From CAG-791 sp045546175 (GTDB lineage: Bacteria; Bacillota; Clostridia; Lachnospirales; Lachnospiraceae), in NCBI GenBank assembly GCA_045546175.1, contig JAZQCI010000022.1, positions 1 through 34,848 of the forward strand: 34,848 nucleotides of DNA. Reading direction: 5' to 3'. Below the pieces are notes generated by a model. It worked only from the letters and a program-made list of their open reading frames with translations, made no database searches and was not told the origin of the DNA. Positions 21,534 to 29,341 of the stretch are shown piece after piece. The position numbers and the translations under genes were made by a program. Within the stretch, counting starts at the first letter, position 1. Each line of letters starts with the position of its first letter.

Positions 21534-22807
21534 GACAGGCGCGGGAAAAAGAGAGCAGATTCTGTGAAGTCGCCGTGATCGGAGCGGGACCTTCCGGGTG
21601 CATGGCGTCTGCGGCGGCAGCGGGGAACGGGCTGCGGGCGCTTCTTTTTGACGCCAATGACCGCATCGGGAGAAAGATCTACGCCACCGGTGGCGGGCGC
21701 TGCAATCTGACAAATCTCCGCATGGACGAAGACTGTTATCACACGGGCGGGAGTGAGGATCTCTCCGCCTTTTTTGCGCGTTTTTCCGTGCAGGACCACA
21801 TCCGGTTCTGGGAGTCCGAGGGAATCTGGCTCCACGACAGGCAAGGATATGTGTACCCCCGGACCGATCAGGCCGCCACGATCGCGGAAGGGTTTGAGAA
21901 AATACTGAGGAGAGCGCAGGTAGAATTCCTTGCCGGACAGAGGGTCAGCGACCTGCGACTGTATTCGGAGGAAGGAAAGAGACGCTTCCTTATTCAGACG
22001 CAGTCCGGCGGGCAATATTTTGCCGGGAAAGTCATATTGGCGGGAGGAGGCGCGGCGGGACCGCAGTACGGCTCCGTCGGCGATCTCTACAGGATCGCGA
22101 GGGACATGGGGCACTCTGTCAGAAAGCCGCTTCCGGCGCTTGTCCCGCTCCTGTCGGATGACAGGGATCTGAAGGCGGCGGCGGGTGTGCGCTGCGACGC
22201 CAAGGTCACCCTCCTGCGCGAGGGTAAAGAGCCAGTCTCTGAGCGCGGAGAACTGCAGATGACGGACAAGGGGATCTCCGGGATCCCGGTGTTCCAACTG
22301 AGCGCCGCCGCGGCCAGAAGCCTCGATGAGGGGAAAAAAGTATATGCCGTGATCGATTTTCTGCCGGACTTTGAAGAGGAGAAGTGGACTGCGGAGATCG
22401 CAAGGCGCACAGGCGAGGATAAGGACTGCATGCTGAGCGTGTTCTTCCTGGGACTGGTGAACCGGAAGGTCCTGGACCTGATCCTCAGAAAGAGAGGCCT
22501 GCAGGCGGAGAAAAAGGCTTCCAAGGTGCCCGGGGAGGTGCTCGCGGGGATCATGGAGGACATGCGCGGATTCAAGGTGAGGGTCACAGGCACGGGAGAC
22601 TTCCGGCAGGCTCAGGTCACTTCGGGCGGCATTCCGCTCTCCGAGGTGGACGGCGACCTGCAGTCCGTAAAGTGCCGCGGTCTCTATCTGGCCGGAGAGC
22701 TTCTGGATGTGGACGGGATCTGCGGAGGATACAACCTGCAGTGGGCGATGACCAGCGGATGGATCGCCGGAAGCAGTGCGGCAAAGGAAAGGAGCGGCAC
22801 TAAATGA
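21530..22807 (+). CDS. HI0933/BaiN-family FAD-dependent flavoprotein
   Basis: This 425-aa flavoprotein of the HI0933/YhiN group shows FAD-binding GAGPSG (18-23), RIGRKIYATGGGRCNLTN (45-62) and a C-terminal GEL-x-DVDGICGGYNLQWA motif closing the FAD site. Family members include BaiN, a gut bacterial reductase of oxo-bile-acid intermediates, but most have no known substrate and a bile-acid role is not implied here. The ATG overlaps the ybeY stop (ATGA) and has GGGGAG 4 bases upstream. The downstream flavoprotein again starts within its stop codon, so these two oxidoreductases are probably made in balanced amounts. No membrane segment is seen. Confidence 0.85.
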   Translation: MRQAREKESRFCEVAVIGAGPSGCMASAAAAGNGLRALLFDANDRIGRKIYATGGGRCNLTNLRMDEDCYHTGGSEDLSAFFARFSVQDHIRFWESEGIWLHDRQGYVYPRTDQAATIAEGFEKILRRAQVEFLAGQRVSDLRLYSEEGKRRFLIQTQSGGQYFAGKVILAGGGAAGPQYGSVGDLYRIARDMGHSVRKPLPALVPLLSDDRDLKAAAGVRCDAKVTLLREGKEPVSERGELQMTDKGISGIPVFQLSAAAARSLDEGKKVYAVIDFLPDFEEEKWTAEIARRTGEDKDCMLSVFFLGLVNRKVLDLILRKRGLQAEKKASKVPGEVLAGIMEDMRGFKVRVTGTGDFRQAQVTSGGIPLSEVDGDLQSVKCRGLYLAGELLDVDGICGGYNLQWAMTSGWIAGSSAAKERSGTK

Positions 22808-24501
22808 TAAGAATTTCCCAGATGAAACTTCCCTGCGGGCACAGCAGGGAGGCTCTGGAGGGCAAAATAGCGAAAACTCTCAGGCTCAGGGGCGGACAGC
22901 CGTTTCGTTATGAGATCCGCCGGCACTCGGTGGACGCCCGCAAAAAGCCCCAGCTCTTCGATATCTACACGGTGGATGTGGATCTGGGCGGGAGCCTCAG
23001 CGCGGACCGAAAGCTCGCGGCGAAACTTCGCAGGGGAGAGATCTCGGCCGTGGACCCGCAGCCTTACCGCTTCCCTGACCAGGGCAGTCAACAGATGAAG
23101 CGCCGCCCCGTCGTGATCGGGGCCGGTCCCGCGGGACTTTTCTGCGCGCTTATGCTGGCGGAGCACGGTTACAGGCCGCTCCTTCTCGAGCGGGGCCGCC
23201 GCGTCGAGGACAGAAAGCGGGATATCGAGAAATACTGGGAGACGGGGCTTCTTGACCCGGCGTCCAATGTGCAGTTCGGGGAGGGCGGAGCCGGCACATT
23301 CTCCGACGGAAAGCTCAACACCCAGATCAACGACAAGACCGGGAGGAGCGGCGAGGTGCTGCGCATCTTCGCCGAGGCGGGGGCGCCCGAAGATATCCTC
23401 TACGAGAGCAAGCCCCATATCGGGACCGATAAACTCAGCGAGGTCATTCCCGCCATCCGGGAGAGGATCATCGCCGCCGGCGGCGAGGTGCGCTTTGAGG
23501 CGCAGGTGACAGATCTTGAGATCATCGGCGGAGCGGTAAAGGCTGTTTTCCTTGCGGACGGCAGCAAAATAGAGACGGATACGGTGGTCCTCGCTCCGGG
23601 GCACAGCGCAAGGGATACCATGCAGTCCCTGTTCGACAGAGGGATTCCCATGGAGCAGAAAGCTTTCGCGGTGGGACTTCGCGTCTCCCATCCCCAGAGC
23701 CTGATCGACAGGTCCCAGTACGGAGTGTGGGAGAAAGAGGAGATGGACAGGCTGGGCCTCTCCGCGGCAAATTACAAGCTGACCGCAAAGGCTTCTTCCG
23801 GCAGAGGGGTCTATTCGTTCTGCATGTGTCCGGGCGGATACATCGTGGACGCCTCCTCAGAACCCGGCAGGATCGCCGTAAACGGCATGAGTGAGCACGC
23901 AAGAGACAGCGGGCGCGCCAACAGCGCGATCGTCTGCACGGTGGGACCGGAGGAGTTCGGCGGAAGCGATCCGCTGCAGGGAATGGTCTTCCAGCGTCAG
24001 CTGGAGGAAAAGGCCTTCCGCCTCGGAAAAGGCGCCGTCCCGGTGCAGCGGTATCAAAAGCTCAAAGAGCGCTTTGAGAGGGATGCGAAGGATCCGGAAA
24101 ATGGCATGAGCCTTCCGGAAACTGACCCCGAGACGGCCGACGACTATCTGCAGACCGCGGACCTGTGCATCCGCGGAAAGTGGAGGGAAGCAGATCTGAG
24201 CGGCCTTCTTCCGCCTTCGCTGACGGCCGATTTTCTAGAGGGCATGGAATATTTTGAAAGAAAGATCGAAGGATTTGCAGGGCCCGAGGCGGTCTGCGCG
24301 GGACTCGAGAGCAGGACTTCTTCCCCGGTGAGGATCCCGAGAGGGGAGGACCTGCAGGCGGAGGTGAAAGGGCTGTATCCCTGCGGGGAAGGAGCCGGAT
24401 ACGCGGGCGGGATCATGTCGGCCGCGATGGACGGGATCCGAGTGGCGGAGGCCATCCGAAAGCGGTTCCGGGAGCCGCAGGACAGCACATCTACTATGTG
24501 A
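22804..24501 (+). CDS. COG2509-type NAD(P)/FAD-dependent dehydrogenase
   Basis: This is a 565-aa member of a widespread but uncharacterised flavoprotein family (COG2509). A short N-terminal alpha/beta domain (about 1-92) precedes the FAD fold with VVIGAGPAGLF (103-113). The family hallmark FGEGGAGTFSDGKLNT follows (158-173), then a long substrate region and a C-terminal YPCGEGAGYAGGIMSAAMDGIR typical of the FAD end motif. The substrate is unknown. The start ATG overlaps the preceding stop by 4 bases, and GGAG at about 22791-22794 is the ribosome-binding site. The stop lies inside a tandem 10-bp repeat that leads into proA. Confidence 0.85.
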   Translation: MIRISQMKLPCGHSREALEGKIAKTLRLRGGQPFRYEIRRHSVDARKKPQLFDIYTVDVDLGGSLSADRKLAAKLRRGEISAVDPQPYRFPDQGSQQMKRRPVVIGAGPAGLFCALMLAEHGYRPLLLERGRRVEDRKRDIEKYWETGLLDPASNVQFGEGGAGTFSDGKLNTQINDKTGRSGEVLRIFAEAGAPEDILYESKPHIGTDKLSEVIPAIRERIIAAGGEVRFEAQVTDLEIIGGAVKAVFLADGSKIETDTVVLAPGHSARDTMQSLFDRGIPMEQKAFAVGLRVSHPQSLIDRSQYGVWEKEEMDRLGLSAANYKLTAKASSGRGVYSFCMCPGGYIVDASSEPGRIAVNGMSEHARDSGRANSAIVCTVGPEEFGGSDPLQGMVFQRQLEEKAFRLGKGAVPVQRYQKLKERFERDAKDPENGMSLPETDPETADDYLQTADLCIRGKWREADLSGLLPPSLTADFLEGMEYFERKIEGFAGPEAVCAGLESRTSSPVRIPRGEDLQAEVKGLYPCGEGAGYAGGIMSAAMDGIRVAEAIRKRFREPQDSTSTM

Positions 24502-24524
24502 AAGTATGTGAAAGTATGTGAAAG
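24495..24524 (+). repeat. Three tandem 10-bp repeats (TATGTGAAAG) before proA
   Basis: There are three perfect copies at 24495-24504, 24505-24514 and 24515-24524. The first copy contains the stop codon of the COG2509 gene. The last runs into AAAGGAGAGG, the proA ribosome-binding site. Every copy contains ATGTGA, a start codon directly followed by a stop. A slippage-type expansion is likely, and any effect on proA translation is speculative. Confidence 0.85.
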
Positions 24525-24536
24525 GAGAGGACGATC

Positions 24537-25784
24537 ATGAGTTTGGTTACAGATCTTTGTAAAGCGGCGGCGGCAGTCAAATATGAAGTGCAAAAGCTCG
24601 ATACTCAGAAGAAGAACGAGGCGCTTCTGACGGCGGCCGACCGGCTCGTGCAGAGGCGGGCGGACATCCTTGCGGCCAATGAAAAGGATATAGAAGCGGG
24701 CAGGGCGGCCGGCATGTCCGAGGCGCTGATCGACAGGCTGACGCTGACGGAGAGCAGGATCGAGCAGATCGCGGAGGGACTTCGCCAGGTGGCGCAGCTC
24801 CCGGATCCGGTGGGCGAAGTCATGGAAGAATTCGTAAGGCCGAACGGCATGAAGATCCGCAAGATCCGCGTTCCCATGGGCGTCATCGGCGTGATCTACG
24901 AGTCCCGCCCCAACGTGACGGCGGACGCCTTCGCGCTCTGCTTCAAAGCGGGCAGCGCCGTGATCTTAAAGGGCGGAAGTGACGCCATTAACTCCAACAT
25001 CGCGATCACGCAGGTCCTGCGCGATTCCCTTGAGGCGTGCGGGATCACTCCGGACGCCGTGCAGCTGGTCGCTACTACGGACAGAGCGGCTACCAGGGAG
25101 CTCATGACCATGCGGCAGTATATTGATGTCCTGATTCCCAGAGGCGGGGCGGGCCTGATCCGCGCCGTGGTGGAAGGCAGCAAGATCCCGGTCATTGAGA
25201 CCGGAACCGGCAACTGCCACATCTATGTGGACAAGGACGCCGACCTGGAGATGGCGATGAAGATTCTGGTCAATGCAAAGACACAGAGAATCGGCGTCTG
25301 CAACGCCGCGGAATCCCTTGTGGTCCACAGGGCGGTCCTCGATGAGTTCCTTCCCATGCTGGCAAAGACGATGGAAGAGTACGGAGTCACCCTTCGGGCG
25401 GACGAGGACTCCCGCTCCATGCTGCCTCTGGCAGAAGCTGCCACAGAGGAGGATTTCGGCAAAGAATATCTGGCGCTCATGCTGTCGGTCAAGACGGTGG
25501 ACTCCGTGGAAGAGGCCATCGAGCACATCAACCGCTATCACACAGGGCATTCCGACTGCATCGTGACAAAAAACAGAGAGGCGGCGGAGAAGTTCCTCCG
25601 GGAGATCGATTCCGCCTGTGTCTATGTCAATGTCTCCACGAGGTTCACGGACGGATTTGAGTTCGGCTTCGGCGCGGAGATCGGGATCAGCACCCAGAAG
25701 CTGCAGGCCAGAGGACCCATGGGGCTCAGAGAGATCACATCGTACAAGTACCAGATCACCGGAGACGGCCAGATCAGAGGCTGA
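24537..25784 (+). CDS. proA: Gamma-glutamyl phosphate reductase
   Basis: This enzyme carries out the second step of proline synthesis, reducing gamma-glutamyl phosphate with NADPH to glutamate semialdehyde. The 415-aa protein has the aldehyde-dehydrogenase-like fold. The catalytic cysteine is C255 in RIGVCNAAES (251-260), and other motifs are YESRPNVTADAFALC (121-135), LKGGSDA and PRGGAGLI (201-208). AAAGGAGAGG precedes the ATG. The kinase gene proB, often adjacent, is absent from the window, so it must lie elsewhere or proA must be uncoupled. The upstream neighbour is the COG2509 flavoprotein, 35 bases away with a tandem repeat between. A strong terminator follows. Confidence 0.96.
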   Translation: MSLVTDLCKAAAAVKYEVQKLDTQKKNEALLTAADRLVQRRADILAANEKDIEAGRAAGMSEALIDRLTLTESRIEQIAEGLRQVAQLPDPVGEVMEEFVRPNGMKIRKIRVPMGVIGVIYESRPNVTADAFALCFKAGSAVILKGGSDAINSNIAITQVLRDSLEACGITPDAVQLVATTDRAATRELMTMRQYIDVLIPRGGAGLIRAVVEGSKIPVIETGTGNCHIYVDKDADLEMAMKILVNAKTQRIGVCNAAESLVVHRAVLDEFLPMLAKTMEEYGVTLRADEDSRSMLPLAEAATEEDFGKEYLALMLSVKTVDSVEEAIEHINRYHTGHSDCIVTKNREAAEKFLREIDSACVYVNVSTRFTDGFEFGFGAEIGISTQKLQARGPMGLREITSYKYQITGDGQIRG

Positions 25785-25807
25785 GCGAAGGCGTTGCGTT
25801 AAGGCAC

Positions 25808-25854
25808 AAAAAAACAGCTCCGCGGACCCGGCAGCGGGTCGGCGGAGCTTTTTG
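25808..25854. terminator. Bidirectional terminator between proA and the hicB-like gene
   Basis: A long GC-rich stem (25816-25829 with 25834-25850, one bulge) around GCAG is flanked by a run of A on the left and T on the right. It can end both converging transcripts. Confidence 0.85.
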
Positions 25855-25876
25855 CTTTGTCATCGTTTCGGCCTGT

Positions 25877-26152
25877 TCACTCGTCCCAGCCTTCGTAGAG
25901 GCGGACAATGACGCCGATGGTGCGGATATGCTCATTCTCCTTCACGGGGATATCGTCGTAGTCGGATACGGGAGGCATATCGAGCGTCTCGAGAAGTTCT
26001 GTCTGGATCCAGTCCCGGCACTCGGCGATAGCGTCATTGATGCAGTCGTCAAGCGTATCGCCCTTGGCGGTGCACATGGTAAGATCCGGAAAATAGGCGG
26101 TGTATTTGCCGTCTTCATGTCTGTGAAAAACGGCGGGATATCGAAAAGTCAT
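25877..26152 (-). CDS. HicB-family protein, solitary
   Basis: This 91-aa protein has the HicB fold signature: YPAVFHRHEDGKYTAYFPDLTMC (5-27), then GDTLDDCINDAIAECRDWI (31-49). In type II systems HicB neutralises the mRNA interferase HicA. No HicA-like ORF (about 60 aa with GSHxxF and a dsRBD fold) is adjacent on either side. The short length leaves no room for the C-terminal helix-turn-helix or ribbon-helix-helix domain of many antitoxins. It may be an orphan antitoxin, a degraded module or a HicB-like protein with another role. GTGAGG precedes the ATG at 26152. Confidence 0.8.
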   Translation of the reverse strand: MTFRYPAVFHRHEDGKYTAYFPDLTMCTAKGDTLDDCINDAIAECRDWIQTELLETLDMPPVSDYDDIPVKENEHIRTIGVIVRLYEGWDE

Positions 26153-26209
26153 AGCTGTACCTCACTTGTGATCATTTTTGCAAAATGCCTGCTTCATTTA
26201 CTCTACTCC

Positions 26210-26239
26210 ATTATATCTCATTTTTCAAATGCTTAATAA
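26210..26239 (-). promoter_or_regulatory. Likely promoter of the hicB-like gene (minus strand)
   Basis: A perfect TATAAT (26215-26210) lies on the minus strand with a weak TTATTA 18 bases upstream (26239-26234). The leader to the start codon is about 50 bases. The -35 region overlaps that of the divergent candidate promoter for the DUF212 gene. Confidence 0.4.
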
Positions 26240-26261
26240 ACGGATAATGTGTTACTATATA
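26233..26261 (+). promoter_or_regulatory. Weak candidate promoter of the DUF212-nudC run
   Basis: TTAATA (26233-26238), a 17-base spacer and TATATA (26256-26261), in an AT-rich stretch upstream of the structured leader. The -35 is poor, so the exact boxes are uncertain. Confidence 0.35.
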
Positions 26262-26280
26262 TTATCAGGGGATTTTTCAA

Positions 26281-26349
26281 GGCTCGCAGAGCGAGCCGCC
26301 GCGCCGCGTGCGGACTGCCCGAAGGGCAGCATCTTCCTTACCGCACGCG
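26281..26349 (+). promoter_or_regulatory. GC-rich structured leader element of unknown class
   Basis: This compact fold lies in otherwise AT-rich DNA. Hairpin 1 is GGCTCGC-AGA-GCGAGCC (26281-26297). A 9-bp outer stem CGCGTGCGG/CCGCACGCG (26305-26313 with 26341-26349) encloses hairpin 2, CTGCCC-GAA-GGGCAG (26315-26329), and a single-stranded CATCTTCCTTA. No T run follows. It precedes the DUF212 start by 35 bases and would lie in its 5' untranslated region. I do not recognise it as a known riboswitch. It could also be a repetitive palindromic element. Confidence 0.5.
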
Positions 26350-26383
26350 TGTGCATTTAAAATACAGTATACAGAGGTGGTTC

Positions 26384-26842
26384 ATGGATAAAGTTATTTT
26401 GCAGATTATCGGAAACAGGATCATACAGACAGGAGCGGTCGCGTGGGTCCTGTCACAGGTCATAAAGACCGTCATACATCTGATCCTGAATAAAAAGATC
26501 GTATGGGAGCGCCTTGTGGGGGACGGAGGAATGCCCAGCAGCCACTCTGCCACGGTCACTTCCGTGGCTGTCGCGACCGGATTTACGGCCGGGTGGGACT
26601 CGCCGGTCTTTGCCGTCGCCGTCTTTCTGGCGATCATCGTCATGCATGACGCCAGGGGCGTTCGAAGAGAGACCGGCAAGCAGGCCGTAGTGATCAACAA
26701 TATGCTCGAGTTTTTCGAGAAGATGGGCGCCGGGGATATGACGCCGGAGCAGACGCTCAAGGAGTTTGTGGGACATTCTCCCTTGCAGGTCGCAGTCGGC
26801 GCGGTCCTTGGGTTTGTAGTTGCCATAGCGATGAACCTCTGA
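26384..26842 (+). CDS. DUF212 (YuiD-like, divergent PAP2) membrane protein
   Basis: This 152-aa integral membrane protein of the divergent PAP2 family, common in Bacillota and plants, has the family motifs GDGGMPSSHSATVTS (46-60) and MHDARGVRRETGKQA (87-101). These keep PAP2-like residues (SSHS, HDxxG, R). Hydrophobic segments lie at about 15-36, 56-90 and 134-152. The biochemical function is unproven, though phosphatase activity on a lipid or polyprenyl phosphate is a fair guess. The start at 26384 has GAGGTGG upstream. The frame is open back to 26249, but that stretch is the hairpin leader and shows no homology. It is followed after 67 bases by nudC in the same orientation. Confidence 0.85.
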   Translation: MDKVILQIIGNRIIQTGAVAWVLSQVIKTVIHLILNKKIVWERLVGDGGMPSSHSATVTSVAVATGFTAGWDSPVFAVAVFLAIIVMHDARGVRRETGKQAVVINNMLEFFEKMGAGDMTPEQTLKEFVGHSPLQVAVGAVLGFVVAIAMNL

Positions 26843-26845
26843 GGA

Positions 26846-26888
26846 AGAACATCTGATAAGGAAAACACTTAATAAAGAGAACATCTGA
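26846..26888 (+). repeat. 11-bp direct repeat between the DUF212 gene and nudC
   Basis: AGAACATCTGA occurs at 26846-26856 and again at 26878-26888. It is a short direct repeat in an A-rich spacer and could be chance or a small duplication. Confidence 0.4.
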
Positions 26889-26909
26889 CAGAAAGAACAG
26901 GTAGAAGAG

Positions 26910-27833
26910 ATGATCCAGGATATTGCCCCGCACAGAATGGACAATCAGTACAGACCGGGCGCCGCCCCGCATAAGGACAGTCCGATCCTTATTTTTACGG
27001 GCAGCAGGGTGGAAAATGTTTTGGCGCACGTGTCGGAGGGACACATGCGTTTTCCTCTCTGCGGGGAGATGCCGGAGGGTGTCACTTATACATACCTGTT
27101 TTCGATCGATGAGACCGGCTATTTTATGGGAACGGTCAGCGAGGAAGCGGCGAACAGGCTTCCCGGGGACCTGCAGGAGATCCGGCTAAGAGACCTCCGG
27201 CCGCATTATTATCTGGGAGAAGAGAACCGGCACCTGATCTTCGCGGCCTACACGGCCATGCAGCTGGCCGGATGGTACAGGGACAACCGCTATTGCGGGA
27301 CCTGCGCGCATATGACCGCGCCTTCAAAAACGGAGAGAGCGCTCGTCTGCCCCGGATGCGGCCGCACGATCTATCCCCGCATTCTTCCCGCCGTCATCAT
27401 CGGAGTGACGGACGGCGACCGAATCCTGATGACCAAGTACGCCGGGCGCGGGATCCCTTTTTATGCGCTGGTGGCCGGTTTTAACGAGGTCGGGGAGACG
27501 CTGGAAGAGACCGTCGCCCGCGAAGTGATGGAAGAAGTGGGCCTGAAGGTAAAAAATATCCGCTATTATAAATCGCAGCCCTGGGGAATCGTAGACGACC
27601 TTCTGGCGGGGTTCTACTGCGATGTGGACGGAAGCACGCAGATCACGCTGGACACCTATGAACTCAAGGAAGCGGTCTGGGTTAACAGAAAAGACGTGGA
27701 AGGACAGCCGCAGGACCTCAGTCTCACAAACGAGATGATGATCATGTTCCGCGACGGCAGAGAACCCGTCGGCTATCTTTACCGCGATGATTTCGAAGCG
27801 AGCCGGAACGCGGACCGGAATGAACTGACATGA
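26910..27833 (+). CDS. nudC: NAD+ diphosphatase / NAD-decapping Nudix hydrolase
   Basis: This enzyme hydrolyses NADH/NAD to NMN(H) and AMP, and related enzymes remove NAD caps from RNA. The 307-aa protein has an N-terminal domain (about 1-120), a four-cysteine zinc ribbon (C129, C132, C147, C150) and a complete Nudix box, G190-x5-E196-x7-R204-E205-x2-E208-E209-x-G211. The NudC-specific SQPW motif follows (222-225), although the usual proline-rich continuation is here GIVDD. It starts 67 bases after the DUF212 gene with AGGTAGAAGAG upstream. Its stop overlaps the start of the nuclease-ATPase gene by 4 bases, suggesting translational coupling. Confidence 0.92.
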   Translation: MIQDIAPHRMDNQYRPGAAPHKDSPILIFTGSRVENVLAHVSEGHMRFPLCGEMPEGVTYTYLFSIDETGYFMGTVSEEAANRLPGDLQEIRLRDLRPHYYLGEENRHLIFAAYTAMQLAGWYRDNRYCGTCAHMTAPSKTERALVCPGCGRTIYPRILPAVIIGVTDGDRILMTKYAGRGIPFYALVAGFNEVGETLEETVAREVMEEVGLKVKNIRYYKSQPWGIVDDLLAGFYCDVDGSTQITLDTYELKEAVWVNRKDVEGQPQDLSLTNEMMIMFRDGREPVGYLYRDDFEASRNADRNELT

Positions 27834-29326
27834 GAGCGATGAATTTATATCTTCTGACCAGGGCAGAAGAGGAGAAAGATTTTTCCCTGCTTGCCGCGGA
27901 ACTCTCGGGAGAGAGAAAGCACAAAGAATACAGCCGTCATGAAGTGCAGTCGCTCTGCTCCCTTGTAGAAGGACTCATTCCCTGCCTGCGGGAAAGATCC
28001 GGTCCCGACGGCGGATGGATTTCCTGCCTGGACGGCTTCTATCTCTCCTATACGATCGCCCATATCTCCAAAGAGTTTGACCTGCTCAAGATCTCGGAAG
28101 ACGGAAAATGCGTTCTCAACATAGAGCTTAAGAGCGAGGCGATCGAGGAGGACAGGATCAGCAAACAGCTGAGCCAGAACAGATATTATCTCACGCATAT
28201 TTCCACGGCCATCTATTCCTATACCTATGTCATGGAGACGAATACTCTCTACAATCTCAATGAAAAGGGATATATGCGCGCCTGCGATATGGAAGAACTG
28301 GCGGAACTGCTCTTAAGGCCGGTTTTCGAGCGCTTTGTGGAGAAGGATCTGGAGCAGCTCTTCAAGGCGTCGGACTACCTGATCTCGCCGGTGGACGCTC
28401 CCTCCAAATTCCTGCAGGGAAGCTATTTCCTCACCAATCAGCAGTTTGAATTCAAAAAGAAGATCCTGGACCTGCTCCGGGAGGAAGAAAGGGACAGGCC
28501 TCCCCTGATCGCGGTATCCGGGAGTGCCGGAACAGGCAAAACGCTGCTTTTGTTCGACCTTGCGCTGGAGCTGTCCAAAAAGAAGAAAGTACTGATCCTT
28601 CTGGGAGGAAAACTGCAGGACGGACACAGGATCCTCGATGAGCGCCTCAAGAAAGTGTGGATCCGCAGAGCGGAGGAGGACTACAGCGACCAGGAATGGT
28701 CCTGTATTCTGGCGGATGAAGCCAACCGGATGTCGGCGGAATCCCTGGAGCGGCTGCTGGACTACGCGGAGTCGAAAGGAACTCCCTGCATTCTGGCTTT
28801 TGACCCGCGGCGCGTGACGCAGCCGGAGGATAAAGACAATGAGATCCGCCGCAGGATCAGGGAATACAAGCCGCTGATACTGTCGTTTACCGGCAATATC
28901 AGGATCAACCGGCCCATTTACGCGTTCCTGCGAGGCCTGTTCAACAGAAAGGAGAACACCGCGTCGGCGGACCTGAGCTGCATCGACGTTCTCTATGCCG
29001 GGGACAGGGAATCGGCCGGCTGTATTCTGGACTACTACGCGGAAAAAGGATACCACAGGATCCTGCTTCCCGGAGGGGTCGGCGAAAAGAGAGAAGGACT
29101 GGGGGAAGATGACATCGTCGGCCTTGAGATCGAAAAGGTGGCGGTCGTATTAGATGACAGGTTTTATTATGACGAGGAGCAGCACCTCAAGGCGCGGGGA
29201 GATTCGGGAGAAGAAGCTCTGACGCTTCTGTACGAGGGAATCTCCAGGACCCGGGAGATGCTGTGCGTGGTCGTCATGGGGAGCGAGGAACTGCTGTCGG
29301 AGATCATGGAGATCAAAAACCGGTGA
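27830..29326 (+). CDS. PD-(D/E)XK-like nuclease fused to SF1-like ATPase
   Basis: I recognise the architecture but not a named gene. Residues 1-180 contain EFDLLKI...CVLNIELKSE, where D84, E99 and K101 fit the D-(D/E)xK nuclease core, followed by a Gln-rich helix (QLSQNRYY, 113-120) as in NERD-like nucleases. Residues 205-498 form an ATPase with Walker A GSAGTGKT (231-238), Walker B LADEANRM (294-301), and motif III-like LAFDPRRVTQ (322-331). A motif V-like DDIVGLEIEKVAVVLD (427-442) and a motif VI-like YEGISRTREML (468-478) complete it. This set resembles DUF2075/SF1 helicases. The gene overlaps nudC by 4 bases (ATGA). Roles in nucleic-acid repair or phage defence are possible. An in-frame ATG at 27839 is an alternative start. 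Confidence 0.75.
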   Translation: MRAMNLYLLTRAEEEKDFSLLAAELSGERKHKEYSRHEVQSLCSLVEGLIPCLRERSGPDGGWISCLDGFYLSYTIAHISKEFDLLKISEDGKCVLNIELKSEAIEEDRISKQLSQNRYYLTHISTAIYSYTYVMETNTLYNLNEKGYMRACDMEELAELLLRPVFERFVEKDLEQLFKASDYLISPVDAPSKFLQGSYFLTNQQFEFKKKILDLLREEERDRPPLIAVSGSAGTGKTLLLFDLALELSKKKKVLILLGGKLQDGHRILDERLKKVWIRRAEEDYSDQEWSCILADEANRMSAESLERLLDYAESKGTPCILAFDPRRVTQPEDKDNEIRRRIREYKPLILSFTGNIRINRPIYAFLRGLFNRKENTASADLSCIDVLYAGDRESAGCILDYYAEKGYHRILLPGGVGEKREGLGEDDIVGLEIEKVAVVLDDRFYYDEEQHLKARGDSGEEALTLLYEGISRTREMLCVVVMGSEELLSEIMEIKNR

Positions 29327-29341
29327 CTGACAAGTTTAGAC

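Noticed and set aside
21530..22807. Bile-acid (bai) pathway gene
   Set aside because: Similarity is to the broad HI0933 family that includes BaiN. No other bai gene is in the window, so a bile-acid role is unsupported.
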